From Acinetobacter bouvetii (GTDB lineage Bacteria; Pseudomonadota; Gammaproteobacteria; Pseudomonadales; Moraxellaceae), in NCBI RefSeq assembly GCF_902753875.1, contig NZ_CADDTS010000036.1, positions 1 through 64,000 of the forward strand: 64,000 bases of DNA. Direction: 5' to 3'. This document shows positions 56,158 to 64,000 of this stretch, piece after piece. The notes under the pieces were generated by a model. It was not told the origin of the DNA. It saw nothing but the letters and a program-made list of their open reading frames with translations, and searched no databases. Numbering within the stretch: position 1 is the first letter of the stretch; every line of letters starts with the position of its first letter. Both the position numbers and the translations under genes were made by a program.

Positions 56158-57189
56158 ATGACTATCAACAAAAACATTGAAAATGCTCAATCTCCGCGAA
56201 TCAGCGTTGCACCGATGATGGATTGGACGACTAAGGATTACCGTTTTTTTGCCCGTCTGTTTAACCCGAATATCATTCTTTATACTGAGATGGTGACTAC
56301 AGGCGCTATTCTGTTTGGTGGCGCCAACCGTCATTTAGATTTCAATCAGCAAGAACACCCGATTGTGTTGCAGCTTGGTGGTTCCAATCCTCAAGATTTA
56401 GCCACCTGTACCAAAATGGCTCAAGATTGGGGCTATGATGAAGTCAACCTGAATGTCGGCTGCCCAAGCGACCGGGTACAAAATAATAAAATTGGCGCCT
56501 GTCTGATGGCAGAACCGGATCTGGTAGCAGAATGTATAGGTGAAATGCGCAATGCGGTGGACATTCCTGTGACCGTGAAGCACCGCATTGGTATTGATGA
56601 CATGCAGTCTTATGAAGAAATGCTGCACTTTGTTGATACTGTGGCCAAAACGGGTTGTGACAATTTTATTGTCCATGCCCGAATTGCCCTACTTCAAGGT
56701 TTATCGCCGAAAGAAAACCGCGATGTGCCGCCACTGCGTTATGAAGATGTCTATCGTTTAAAACAGGAACGTCCCAATCTGATCATCGAAATTAACGGCG
56801 GCATTAAAACCTTTGCCGAAACTCAGGAACATTTAAAACATGTCGATGGGGTGATGATCGGTCGCGAGGCTTATCACAACCCTTACCTTCTGGCAGAACT
56901 GGGACAATTATGGAATCTGGAAGCGCCGAACCGCTTTGATATTATGGCGCAAATGATGCCGTATATTGCTCAGCGCATGCAGGAAGGTGCACCACTATCG
57001 ATTATTACTCGTCATATTTTGGGCTTGTTCCAAAACTTGCCGGGTGCACGTAAATGGCGTCAGGCCTTGAGTGGTGGCAATGCCAAGACCTTAAAAGATG
57101 TCGAAACTGCGTTAATTAATATTCAAGAAGCGATGCAGCGTACTGAAGATTATCTCAAAGAAAATCAGGCCGATCTGGCTTCAAATTGA
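56158..57189 (+). CDS. dusA: tRNA-dihydrouridine synthase A
   Basis: DusA (343 residues) reduces uridines 20/20a of tRNA with FMN and NADPH. The TIM barrel shows PRISVAPMMDWT (13-24), the active-site Cys102 (NVGCPSDRVQ), KHRIG near 141 and the GGIKT and MIGR phosphate-binding segments. The first 16 or so residues come from the island and differ from the stranded host start at 14827; the rest is host sequence. Transcription must now start in island DNA. Confidence 0.97.
   Translation: MTINKNIENAQSPRISVAPMMDWTTKDYRFFARLFNPNIILYTEMVTTGAILFGGANRHLDFNQQEHPIVLQLGGSNPQDLATCTKMAQDWGYDEVNLNVGCPSDRVQNNKIGACLMAEPDLVAECIGEMRNAVDIPVTVKHRIGIDDMQSYEEMLHFVDTVAKTGCDNFIVHARIALLQGLSPKENRDVPPLRYEDVYRLKQERPNLIIEINGGIKTFAETQEHLKHVDGVMIGREAYHNPYLLAELGQLWNLEAPNRFDIMAQMMPYIAQRMQEGAPLSIITRHILGLFQNLPGARKWRQALSGGNAKTLKDVETALINIQEAMQRTEDYLKENQADLASN
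56206..56229. other. Right attachment site (attR)
   Basis: 24 bases match 14863-14886 with one mismatch (A at 56211 in place of G). It lies within dusA codons 17-24. Crossover probably occurred in the shared 18-base core at 56212-56229. Confidence 0.88.
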
Positions 57190-57210
57190 TTACATCCGCC
57201 TCATAACAAA

Positions 57211-57242
57211 AAATGCCAGCCCATTAAAATAGGCTGGCATTT
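57211..57242 (+). terminator. Terminator after dusA
   Basis: AAATGCCAGCC (57211-57221) and GGCTGGCATTT (57232-57242) form a stem with a following T run. Confidence 0.9.
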
Positions 57243-57336
57243 TTTTAATCCAAGAGATTCAGCGGTCTGATCTGCTGTGAGATAAAGCAAGTCTGATCAT
57301 CCTTTAGATCAACGGATACCGCGCATGCAGATCAAA

Positions 57337-57717
57337 TTAGTTAGGATGATAAATCGCATGTCCTTGTTCTTTCACTGCATTAATTTTTTTACCTTCAACT
57401 TTAGCCTGATCTAATTTACCCGCCTGAACTAGGGCTCTGGTTTTATCAATCTCTGCTACCAGTTGATCAAATAAAACGTCTGAACTCGGTGCTTTTACAT
57501 CATTGGTTTTTAATTTGACTTTTTTGGCATCTAAGGCTGCAGCCTTCATATTATCCAGTGCTTTGAGTGCATCTTTCTGATTATGCGACTTGTTAAATGC
57601 CTTGTAGTTTTTGGCCAGCGTATGCATATTCTGATCCAGCTTGGCTGCAAAAGTCATACTGCTGAATGACAAAGCGACTGAAAGCATGATTGTGCTGGCT
57701 AAAGTTTTTGTGATCAT
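57337..57717 (-). CDS. Cytochrome b562-like protein
   Basis: This 126-residue periplasmic four-helix protein has a signal peptide (about residues 1-24, ending TFAA). It shows the b562 pattern of a Met near the start (LDQNMHTLAKNYK) and a His near the end (EQGHAIYH) as possible haem ligands, with no CxxCH. Its role may be electron transfer or metal/stress related. It stands alone. Confidence 0.75.
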   Translation of the reverse strand: MITKTLASTIMLSVALSFSSMTFAAKLDQNMHTLAKNYKAFNKSHNQKDALKALDNMKAAALDAKKVKLKTNDVKAPSSDVLFDQLVAEIDKTRALVQAGKLDQAKVEGKKINAVKEQGHAIYHPN

Positions 57718-57820
57718 GTTGATGTCCTTTTAGATCCGTTTAAAACTGTGGCTAGGGGGTGTAATTTAGTTGTTTTGAGATTTTGAATTTTAAGCCTTAA
57801 ACATAGTTTAAATTCCATAA

Positions 57821-57846
57821 AAAATGCAACGGTTTCGTTGCATTTT
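57821..57846 (-). terminator. Terminator after coaBC
   Basis: AAAATGCAACG and CGTTGCATTTT pair around GTTT; on the minus strand a T run follows. It lies about 20 bases after the coaBC stop. Confidence 0.85.
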
Positions 57847-57867
57847 CATCACAGCCATCTGCTTTTT

Positions 57868-59133
57868 TTAGACGGGTTCTATTTCATGGTGCAATGCATC
57901 ATGAATCGCTTCGACCAGCTGCTGCGCAATCTCCTGTTTTGAGGCTTTTTCCAGATCACGTTTCTGCATTTGATATTGATCTGCAAAGAACACAATCATG
58001 GCATTTTCATCCGAGGCAAACCCAATGTCGGCACGGGATACATCATTGCAGGCAATCATATCCAGTTTTTTCGCCACCAGTTTACCGGCTGCATATTCCT
58101 CGACATTGCGGGTTTCCGCAGCAAAGCCCACCATAAACGGACGTTTTTGTTGCTGTGCAATGGTGGCTACAATATCCGGGTTTTTAATTAAAGCCACATT
58201 CAGCTCATCGCCGGCTTTTTTGATTTTATGTTCGGCCACTTGTGCAACGCGATAGTCTGCTACCGCCGCGGTTGCAATAAAGATATCACAGCCTTCATCC
58301 AGCATTTGCATGCTGACTTCCAGCATTTTGACTGCAGATGACACATTGATACGGCGCACACCGTTGGGCGTATCCAGACTCACCGGACCTGCTATCAGGG
58401 TCACTTTGGCCCCAGCTGCATAACAGGCGGCTGCCAAGGCAAAGCCCATCTTCCCGGTACTATGGTTGGAAATATAACGAACCGGATCAATCGCTTCACG
58501 GGTTGGCCCGGCGGTAATCACCACATGTTTACCGGCCAGCTGACCAAATTTTTCCGCAATGGCACGCTGCGCTTTGTGGAAATACTCAGTCACTTGGCGA
58601 GCCAAATCTTCCGGTTCAGGCATACGTCCCAAACCGACATCACCACAAGCTTGTGAACCGGCATCCGGCATAATCACATGCACGCCATCTTCCACCAGAG
58701 TATTTAAATTACGCTGCGTGGCTTTTGCCGCCCACATTTGCTGGTTCATGGCCGGTGCCACCCAAACCGGGGACTTGGTCGCCAGATATAAAGTACTGAG
58801 TAAGTCATCTGCCAGACCAGCAGCAAATTTCGCTAAGGTGTCACAACTTGCAGGTGCAACCAGCAACAAATCTGCCCAGCGTGCCAGCTCAATATGCCCC
58901 ATGCCGGCTTCAGCTTCAGGATTAAGCAATTCAGTATGCACCGGATTTCCCGACAGAGCCTGAAAGGTTAATGGCGTAATAAAAGCCTGTGCCCCTTGGG
59001 TCATGACCACGCGTACATTAAAACCGGCATCTTTTAAACGACGGACCAAAATGGCACTTTTATATGCCGCAATACCACCAGTGACCGCTAATACAATGTT
59101 TTTATTTGGAATCACACTCAAGTCGAAGCTCAC
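57868..59133 (-). CDS. coaBC: Phosphopantothenoylcysteine decarboxylase/synthetase
   Basis: The bifunctional CoaBC (421 residues) makes 4'-phosphopantetheine for coenzyme A. The N-terminal flavin decarboxylase has GGIAAYK (residues 19-25), the PASCDTLAKFA block and PAMNQQMW; the C-terminal synthetase begins near residue 200 with VITAGPTREAIDPVR and has NHSTGKMG. It is divergent from radC. Confidence 0.97.
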   Translation of the reverse strand: MSFDLSVIPNKNIVLAVTGGIAAYKSAILVRRLKDAGFNVRVVMTQGAQAFITPLTFQALSGNPVHTELLNPEAEAGMGHIELARWADLLLVAPASCDTLAKFAAGLADDLLSTLYLATKSPVWVAPAMNQQMWAAKATQRNLNTLVEDGVHVIMPDAGSQACGDVGLGRMPEPEDLARQVTEYFHKAQRAIAEKFGQLAGKHVVITAGPTREAIDPVRYISNHSTGKMGFALAAACYAAGAKVTLIAGPVSLDTPNGVRRINVSSAVKMLEVSMQMLDEGCDIFIATAAVADYRVAQVAEHKIKKAGDELNVALIKNPDIVATIAQQQKRPFMVGFAAETRNVEEYAAGKLVAKKLDMIACNDVSRADIGFASDENAMIVFFADQYQMQKRDLEKASKQEIAQQLVEAIHDALHHEIEPV

Positions 59134-59246
59134 GAACAGGCTACCTTTCTGTTGCAGTGGCGCTCACAATATCATTAAATAAAGTGATCCCCAAGTCAGT
59201 AACGGGGACTCACCACCATTACTAATAACAAAAAAGTCTAAAAACA

Positions 59247-59930
59247 ATGAATTCATCGATTAAACATTGGCCAGAACAAGAACGTCCACGTGAAAGACTG
59301 ATCCAGCAAGGTGCAGCCAGTCTGTCAGATGCAGAACTGCTGGCGATCTTTTTACGTTCAGGCTCGAAACAGCATTCTGCCGTAGAACTGTCACGCATCC
59401 TGTTACAGCATTTTGGCGGACTCAATCCTATTTTTGATGCCGCCCTTGAAGATTTAAGCCAGTTTCATGGTATAGGTGCAACAAAATATGCACAGCTGAT
59501 AGCGGTTAAAGAACTGGGACGGCGCTATGTGAGCCAGCATTTAAAACAGGAAAAAATTGAACTGAATAACTCCAGAGCTTTACTGGATTTTTTGAAATTT
59601 GAATTACTGGGGGAAACGCAGGAAGTTTTTGCCGTACTTTGTCTGGATCCGCATTTAAGAAAAATAAGCTTTAAAAAAATGTTTTATGGATCGCTGAATT
59701 CGTGTGAAATTTCCATGAATCAGTTACTTCGCCATGTCATTCAGCAGCATGCCAGCAGTATCGTGATTGCCCATAATCATCCCCATGGACTGGACCTTCC
59801 TTCACAAGCCGATATCAAATTGACCCAACATATTGCAACGGCCTGCCAGTTACTGGAAATCCGCTTAATAGATCACTGTATTGTGTCTCCTGAAGGTACC
59901 TGTTCATTTGCTGAACGCGGGTTAATTTAA
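59247..59930 (+). CDS. radC: RadC family JAB-domain protein
   Basis: RadC (227 residues) has an N-terminal UPF0758 helix-hairpin part (LSDAELLAIFLRSG near 26) and a JAMM metalloprotease-like domain with HNHPHGLDLPSQAD near residues 175-188. The biochemical role is unsettled in bacteria despite the name. It is divergent from coaBC; this pairing is common. Confidence 0.95.
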   Translation: MNSSIKHWPEQERPRERLIQQGAASLSDAELLAIFLRSGSKQHSAVELSRILLQHFGGLNPIFDAALEDLSQFHGIGATKYAQLIAVKELGRRYVSQHLKQEKIELNNSRALLDFLKFELLGETQEVFAVLCLDPHLRKISFKKMFYGSLNSCEISMNQLLRHVIQQHASSIVIAHNHPHGLDLPSQADIKLTQHIATACQLLEIRLIDHCIVSPEGTCSFAERGLI

Positions 59931-60010
59931 GGATAATACTGCTTGTAACAAATCTTGACAAACACCCGGCTAACACAGAAGATTATTAAAATTTTGACGA
60001 TACTAATAAC

Positions 60011-60922
60011 ATGATTGTTCGTGATCAACCTGGCGTATTTAAGCTGCTATTTTCCTGGCGCGGAACCATTCTGCCTAAGGTTTTGCCGCCTTTAGGTGTG
60101 GTCATGCTAATTTCTGCGGTGATTGGTGGCTTATCGTATATTGGATATTTTCATTTTCCAGAACTTCCTTTAGTAGGCTTTACCTTAATTGGGGTGGTGT
60201 TATCCATTTTTCTGGGCTTTAAAAATACCGCCTGTTATGACCGCTGGTGGGAAGCACGTAAACTTTGGGGCATGTTGATTGCCAATGCCCGACATTTTGA
60301 CCGCGACTGCCGTATGCTCAGTCAAGGCCGCCGCGAACGTGTAATTCAGCATGTGATTGTCTTTGCCAATGTGTTGCGCGATCGTCTGCGCCATCAAACC
60401 GCCAATCCACTGGCACTGGTTGAAACCAGCGGCATGAGTCAGCAGGCATTGACCCAGTTATACCAGCAAGCCAATGCGCCGCAATATACCTTAAGCCTGA
60501 TTCAATGGGAGCTGATGCAGGCGCTAAAAGATGGTGAAATTTCCGATATCATTTATACGCAAATGAATCAACATGTGACAGAACTGAGTCTGGTGCAAAC
60601 CGGCTGTGACCGGATTGCGACCACGCCCCTACCTTTTGCTTATTCGGTTTTGCTGAATCGTACCGTGTATTTTTTCTGCTTTATGTTGCCGTTTAGCTTG
60701 GGAGCAACCCTAGGCTTGGCGACTCCCTTAATGGTCGGGATTTTGGCTTATACTTTTTTAGGCTTAGATGCGCTTAGTTCAGAAATTGAAGAACCTTTCG
60801 GCACGCAAAGTAATGACCTGCCTTTAGATGCCATGGTGCGTACCATTGAAATTGAATTGCTGGGAACCTTAGGTAAACCAACACCGCCACCGATTCAGGC
60901 GCAGGATCATAATCTTTTATAA
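60011..60922 (+). CDS. Bestrophin-family channel-like protein
   Basis: This 303-residue member of the bestrophin/RFP-TM family has four main membrane helices. It shows FLGFKNTACYDRWWEARKLW near residue 70 and a conserved EIEEPFGTQSNDLPLD near the end. It is a likely ion channel of the inner membrane; selectivity is not predicted. Confidence 0.9.
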   Translation: MIVRDQPGVFKLLFSWRGTILPKVLPPLGVVMLISAVIGGLSYIGYFHFPELPLVGFTLIGVVLSIFLGFKNTACYDRWWEARKLWGMLIANARHFDRDCRMLSQGRRERVIQHVIVFANVLRDRLRHQTANPLALVETSGMSQQALTQLYQQANAPQYTLSLIQWELMQALKDGEISDIIYTQMNQHVTELSLVQTGCDRIATTPLPFAYSVLLNRTVYFFCFMLPFSLGATLGLATPLMVGILAYTFLGLDALSSEIEEPFGTQSNDLPLDAMVRTIEIELLGTLGKPTPPPIQAQDHNLL

Positions 60923-60978
60923 AAATCTTTCTTTCCAATAAAATCCCTCCCAACCTCCCTTTGTAAAAGAGAGGAGTT

Positions 60979-60999
60979 CCCTCTCCTTTTAGGAGAGGG
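60979..60999. repeat. REP-like palindrome between convergent genes
   Basis: CCCTCTCC (60979-60986) and GGAGAGGG (60992-60999) pair; flanking 60941-61013 holds further purine/pyrimidine-rich copies. It is similar in style to the palindrome at 7682. Confidence 0.65.
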
Positions 61000-61022
61000 T
61001 TAGGGAGAGGTTAAAATATTAA

Positions 61023-61877
61023 TTAACGAAAACTCTCCCAAATCCCCACTTGCCCTTCTTTGACTCGCGGAATATTGCCCAGCTTGATCCACGGCATATT
61101 GTCGCCATGAAAATCACTGCCTACCGATACCTTAAGCCCGAATTGTTCAATCATCCGGTCTACCATCTGCCGGGTTGAAGCAGGTTCAATTGCGGGAGGA
61201 AGCTCGATGGCATCTCCACCAAACTGGGCAAAAATTTCAATCAGATAACGAATATTGGTCGCAGACAGATCATAACGCGTCGGATGTGCCAGCACGGCGA
61301 AACCTTGGCTCTCATGAATCACCTGAATGGTTTCCTGCAAACCCAATCCATCAAATTTGACATAGGCCTTTTTGCCTTCCTTGATATATTTATCAAAGGC
61401 CTGTTGCGGACGGCTGACATAACCTTTTTCAACCAAGGTTTTGGCAATATGGGTTCGTGTCACCCGGTCAGGAATGTCATCGACTTTGGCAATCACATCG
61501 CGGTAAATATCTTCTCCAATCAAGGGAATCAACAGATCACAAATCTGTTTGGCACGAACCGCCCGAATCTGTTTTTGCTGCTCCAGCAAGGCCAGCAAGG
61601 GTGCCGGATTTTGCATATTTAAAGCCACGATATGCACACCATAATTTTTCTTGGTGGAAGGACGTGACCACTGACTGGAAATTTCCACACCGGAAATCAT
61701 CTTGATCGCCAAATTTTCTGCAACTTTTTCAGCTAATTTTAAGCCATCCATGCTATCGTGGTCCGTCAGCGCAAGGGTATGAATGCCTTTTTCAAGAGCT
61801 GCATGCACAAGTTGTTCTGGAGACAAAGTTCCATCAGAAATATTACTATGTGTATGTAAATCTACGCCTTGCATCAC
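61023..61877 (-). CDS. PHP-domain phosphoesterase (RNase AM-like)
   Basis: This 284-residue PHP protein shows all metal motifs: DLHTHSNISDGTLSP (6-20), LTDHDSMDG, GVEISSQW, LAHPTRY and GSDFHGDN. This is the TrpH/YciV group, acting as 3',5'-nucleoside bisphosphate phosphatase and 5' exoribonuclease (RNase AM) in other bacteria. It may start one codon later at the second Met. Confidence 0.92.
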   Translation of the reverse strand: MMQGVDLHTHSNISDGTLSPEQLVHAALEKGIHTLALTDHDSMDGLKLAEKVAENLAIKMISGVEISSQWSRPSTKKNYGVHIVALNMQNPAPLLALLEQQKQIRAVRAKQICDLLIPLIGEDIYRDVIAKVDDIPDRVTRTHIAKTLVEKGYVSRPQQAFDKYIKEGKKAYVKFDGLGLQETIQVIHESQGFAVLAHPTRYDLSATNIRYLIEIFAQFGGDAIELPPAIEPASTRQMVDRMIEQFGLKVSVGSDFHGDNMPWIKLGNIPRVKEGQVGIWESFR

Positions 61878-61920
61878 TTATACTATGTCATTTATTTGAT
61901 CAGATACCAGATACTCTAAC

Positions 61921-62535
61921 ATGAAAGCACTTTTAGACTTTGTGCCACTCATTATTTTCTTTTATTTATATAAAACTGTTGATCCCAAAGACACTGATCA
62001 CCCATTATTACAATTGATCGGTTCCGCAGGCGGTATAGATAACAATAACATTCTGGTTGCAACCACCGGCCTGATTATGTCCATGCTTGTGGTCTATGGC
62101 GCATTGTTTGTCATGCAAAAATTCCGTCTGGATAAACAGCAATGGATTGTGCTGTTTATGACGGTGATTTTTGGCGGTATCACCTTAATGCTGAGCGATG
62201 ATTTTTATATCCGTTTGAAAGCGGCACTGTTAAATATTGTCTTTGCCGGTGCTTTCCTGCTTTCGCCTTATTTTACCAAAGATAAAAAACCGTTGATTCA
62301 GCGTTTATTTGGTCCAATTTTTAATTTAACTGCTAAGGGCTGGAAAAATTTAAACTTTGCCTGGGCGGCCATGTTTGCATTCATGTCTTTCTTACATGTT
62401 TTCTTCGCTTTTTTATTTGCTGGCGGAAAATATTGGGGCGAATTTACCGCATTTGGTGACATGATTGTGATGTTTTCCTTTATCATTGTTCAGTTTATTG
62501 TCTTGCGCAAATATTTTAAGTCGCCTGAAGAATAA
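61921..62535 (+). CDS. yciB: Inner membrane septation-type protein YciB
   Basis: YciB/IspZ (204 residues) has five to six membrane helices, opening ALLDFVPLIIFFYLY and with SDDFYIRLKAALLN near 96. It is implicated in envelope and septum formation in enterobacteria. It is followed closely by the YciI gene, as in many Acinetobacter. Confidence 0.95.
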   Translation: MKALLDFVPLIIFFYLYKTVDPKDTDHPLLQLIGSAGGIDNNNILVATTGLIMSMLVVYGALFVMQKFRLDKQQWIVLFMTVIFGGITLMLSDDFYIRLKAALLNIVFAGAFLLSPYFTKDKKPLIQRLFGPIFNLTAKGWKNLNFAWAAMFAFMSFLHVFFAFLFAGGKYWGEFTAFGDMIVMFSFIIVQFIVLRKYFKSPEE

Positions 62536-62561
62536 TTCAGGTCAACGGATCGAGAAAGAAT

Positions 62562-62864
62562 ATGCCTTTATTCGTCGTAAGCTGTACAGATAACGAAGGT
62601 ACAGTAGAAAAACGTCTAGCTACCCGCCCGCAACATCTGGCACGTCTACAGAAATTGAATGATGAAGGTCGTTTAATTGTGGCTGGCGCAATGCCGAAAG
62701 ACCCGGCCAATCCTCAAGCCGGTTTCTATGGCAGCACCATTATTGTGGACTTTGAAACTCGTGAAGCACTGGATGCATGGCTACAAGATGAACCTTTTTT
62801 AAAGGAAGGTGTATATGGTCATATTGATGTGAAACCTTTTAATAAAGCTTTCCCTCAAGGATAA
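62562..62864 (+). CDS. yciI: YciI family protein
   Basis: This 100-residue dimeric ferredoxin-like fold protein shows the YciI His-Asp pair (RPQHLARL, then AWLQDEPFLKEGVY). No enzymatic role is proven for this subgroup. It starts 27 bases after yciB and 5 before the next gene, giving an operon. Confidence 0.93.
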   Translation: MPLFVVSCTDNEGTVEKRLATRPQHLARLQKLNDEGRLIVAGAMPKDPANPQAGFYGSTIIVDFETREALDAWLQDEPFLKEGVYGHIDVKPFNKAFPQG

Positions 62865-62868
62865 AATC

Positions 62869-63393
62869 ATGCGTGTTGTAGTTTCAAGCTTATTGGGTTT
62901 CTCTTTAATCTGTTCAACAGCTTGGGCGGTAGAACCCGCTCCTGCTCCGACACCTGCTGTAGCCCCTGCTGCTCAAGCAACGACTGCAACACCTGCTGCG
63001 CAAGCACCCAAACCACAAACCTTGCCGGCTAATAAACCGGGTACCCTGCCTGCGGCCGGCAGCGTGGATGCCAATGGTCTGCCGCAAGAAGCCAAACCCT
63101 TGACTGCAGAGCAACTGGCAAAGAACAAAGCTTTACAAGATGCCAAAGTCAAAGCCTTAGTCAAAGATCAAGCAACACGCTTACAACAGCTGGAAAAAGC
63201 CAATTTAGATGCCTTATCACAAAATCAGGAACTGCAATTAAAAAATGACAGTCTGGGTGTACAGGTTCAGGTTTTGCAAAGTGAACGTAGTGCGCAAATG
63301 TTTTTATACGGCGCTGCGACCATTGCCGTGGGTGTCCTGCTGGGCTTTCTAATTGCCAGCTATGTCTATACCAAACGTCGTCGTCAGTGGTAA
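62869..63393 (+). CDS. Exported coiled-coil membrane protein
   Basis: This 174-residue product has a signal peptide (residues 1-20), an Ala/Pro-rich segment (22-75), a coiled coil (about 95-145) and one C-terminal membrane helix (about 146-166) with basic end. It probably spans the periplasm anchored at the C-terminus. I do not recognise the family. Confidence 0.75.
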   Translation: MRVVVSSLLGFSLICSTAWAVEPAPAPTPAVAPAAQATTATPAAQAPKPQTLPANKPGTLPAAGSVDANGLPQEAKPLTAEQLAKNKALQDAKVKALVKDQATRLQQLEKANLDALSQNQELQLKNDSLGVQVQVLQSERSAQMFLYGAATIAVGVLLGFLIASYVYTKRRRQW

Positions 63394-63433
63394 GTGCGGT
63401 TCTTTTTAGATTGATTTAAAGGTGATTTAGGTT

Positions 63434-64000
63434 TTGTCTAGTCGCATTCACACTGCCGATCTGGATTGGCAGCTGGTTGATGGGATTGATGTTCCCGTTT
63501 CTAAACAATTTGGTGATGTCTATTTCTCTAAAGATAATGGCTTGCTGGAAACACGACATGTGTTTTTAAATGGCAACGATTTATCGACACGCCTGGCCAA
63601 CCTGAATGACTTTGAATATTTCTGTGTCGGTGAAACTGGTTTTGGCACCGGTTTAAATATTTTGGCTTTATGGCAACTCTGGCAACAAGTCCGTCCAGAT
63701 AATCACAGCCATCTGCATGCCATTTCAGTCGAAAAATTTCCGCTTAGCAAAGATGATCTGGTTCGTGCCTTAAATGCCTGGCCAGAACTTCAAACTTTGG
63801 CTGAACAGCTGATTGCACAATATCCAATGCCGATTGCTGGCTGTCACCGCTTATCTTTTCCAGATGAACGTTTCAGCTTGGATTTATGGCTAGGCGATGC
63901 ACATGATGTGTTCCCTGTGATGGCAAAAACGCATGCCGTGAATGCCTGGTTTCTGGATGGTTTTGCGCCATCCTGCAACCCGGACATGTGGGAAGAAAAT
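63434..64000 (+). CDS. mnmC: tRNA modification enzyme MnmC (5' part)
   Basis: The frame starts with TTG at 63434 (an in-frame TAG lies just upstream, GGTGA at eight bases) and runs off the window. It contains the SAM-binding GETGFGTGLNIL and DGFAPSCNPDMW motifs of the MnmC methyltransferase half, which completes the mnm5s2U wobble base of tRNA. The FAD-domain half is outside the window. Confidence 0.93.
   Translation, partial: MSSRIHTADLDWQLVDGIDVPVSKQFGDVYFSKDNGLLETRHVFLNGNDLSTRLANLNDFEYFCVGETGFGTGLNILALWQLWQQVRPDNHSHLHAISVEKFPLSKDDLVRALNAWPELQTLAEQLIAQYPMPIAGCHRLSFPDERFSLDLWLGDAHDVFPVMAKTHAVNAWFLDGFAPSCNPDMWEEN

Larger units (their letters stand above)
14863..56229. mobile_element. dusA-integrated genomic island, about 41.3 kb
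   Basis: The two ends share GTTGC(G/A)CCGATGATGG and the following bases, 24 bp with one mismatch, taken from the dusA coding start. A tyrosine integrase (54876-56024) sits at the right end pointing inward. Integration in the 5' end of dusA is a known habit of a group of islands and prophages in Proteobacteria. The island replaces the N-terminal codons and the promoter of dusA. It holds a restriction system, kdp cargo, recombination genes and many regulators, but no visible conjugation genes. Confidence 0.9.

Overview
The window looks like a chromosomal stretch of an Acinetobacter species. The AT-leaning composition, the gene families (amtB, pntAa-pntAb-pntB, dusA, coaBC, radC, yciB, mnmC) and the short G/C-rich intergenic palindromes all fit that genus. 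I saw no rRNA or tRNA gene and no CRISPR array. Species cannot be decided by reading alone.

Left backbone (1-14862). Two stacked hairpin terminators open the window. amtB follows, with a small unknown gene behind it and a good sigma-54 promoter plus NtrC-like sites in front of it. Next come a tricarballylate-type operon (tcuR, tcuA, tcuB, tcuC, all minus strand) and the proton-translocating transhydrogenase operon pntAa-pntAb-pntB. After a 1 kb AT-rich gap there are two exporters (EamA and MFS) and a HEPN-like protein.

Integrated island (14863-56229, about 41.3 kb). The 5' end of dusA is split. A stranded start with 22 codons lies at 14827-14895. The intact dusA at 56158 begins with a different N-terminus supplied by the island. 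A conserved dusA segment (24 bp, one mismatch) marks both ends, and a tyrosine integrase sits directly beside the right end. Island contents from left to right: a DUF805 protein; a type I restriction-modification operon (hsdM, Schlafen/AlbA_2, hsdS, FRG, hsdR); a cargo block with a TorF-type porin, a glutamine-synthetase-like enzyme, the KdpABC potassium pump with its KdpDE sensor, and UppP; a recombination module (Gp3-like, YqaJ, DUF932); a row of very small membrane and exported proteins; a mini-transposon-like unit carrying a PaiB-like gene; a block of stress-type regulator/enzyme pairs (TetR/aldo-keto reductase, MarR/esterase, SnoaL/HxlR); an intact IS481-family element with a 7 bp target duplication; and an AT-rich integrase-proximal module (inovirus Gp2-like protein, two unknown proteins, PrtN-like protein, integrase). 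No conjugation genes or relaxase were seen, so the island is probably not self-transmissible.

Right backbone (56230-64000). After dusA come a cytochrome b562-like protein, coaBC, radC, a bestrophin-type channel, a PHP phosphoesterase, yciB, a YciI protein, an unknown coiled-coil membrane protein and the start of mnmC, which runs off the window.

The most interesting points are the dusA promoter and N-terminus swap with repeated GGTGTAAA sites near both ends; two accessory genes built into the hsd operon; a potassium-uptake cargo bounded by two versions of the same recombination gene; and a transposase-less unit with multi-copy inverted ends around the paiB-like gene.
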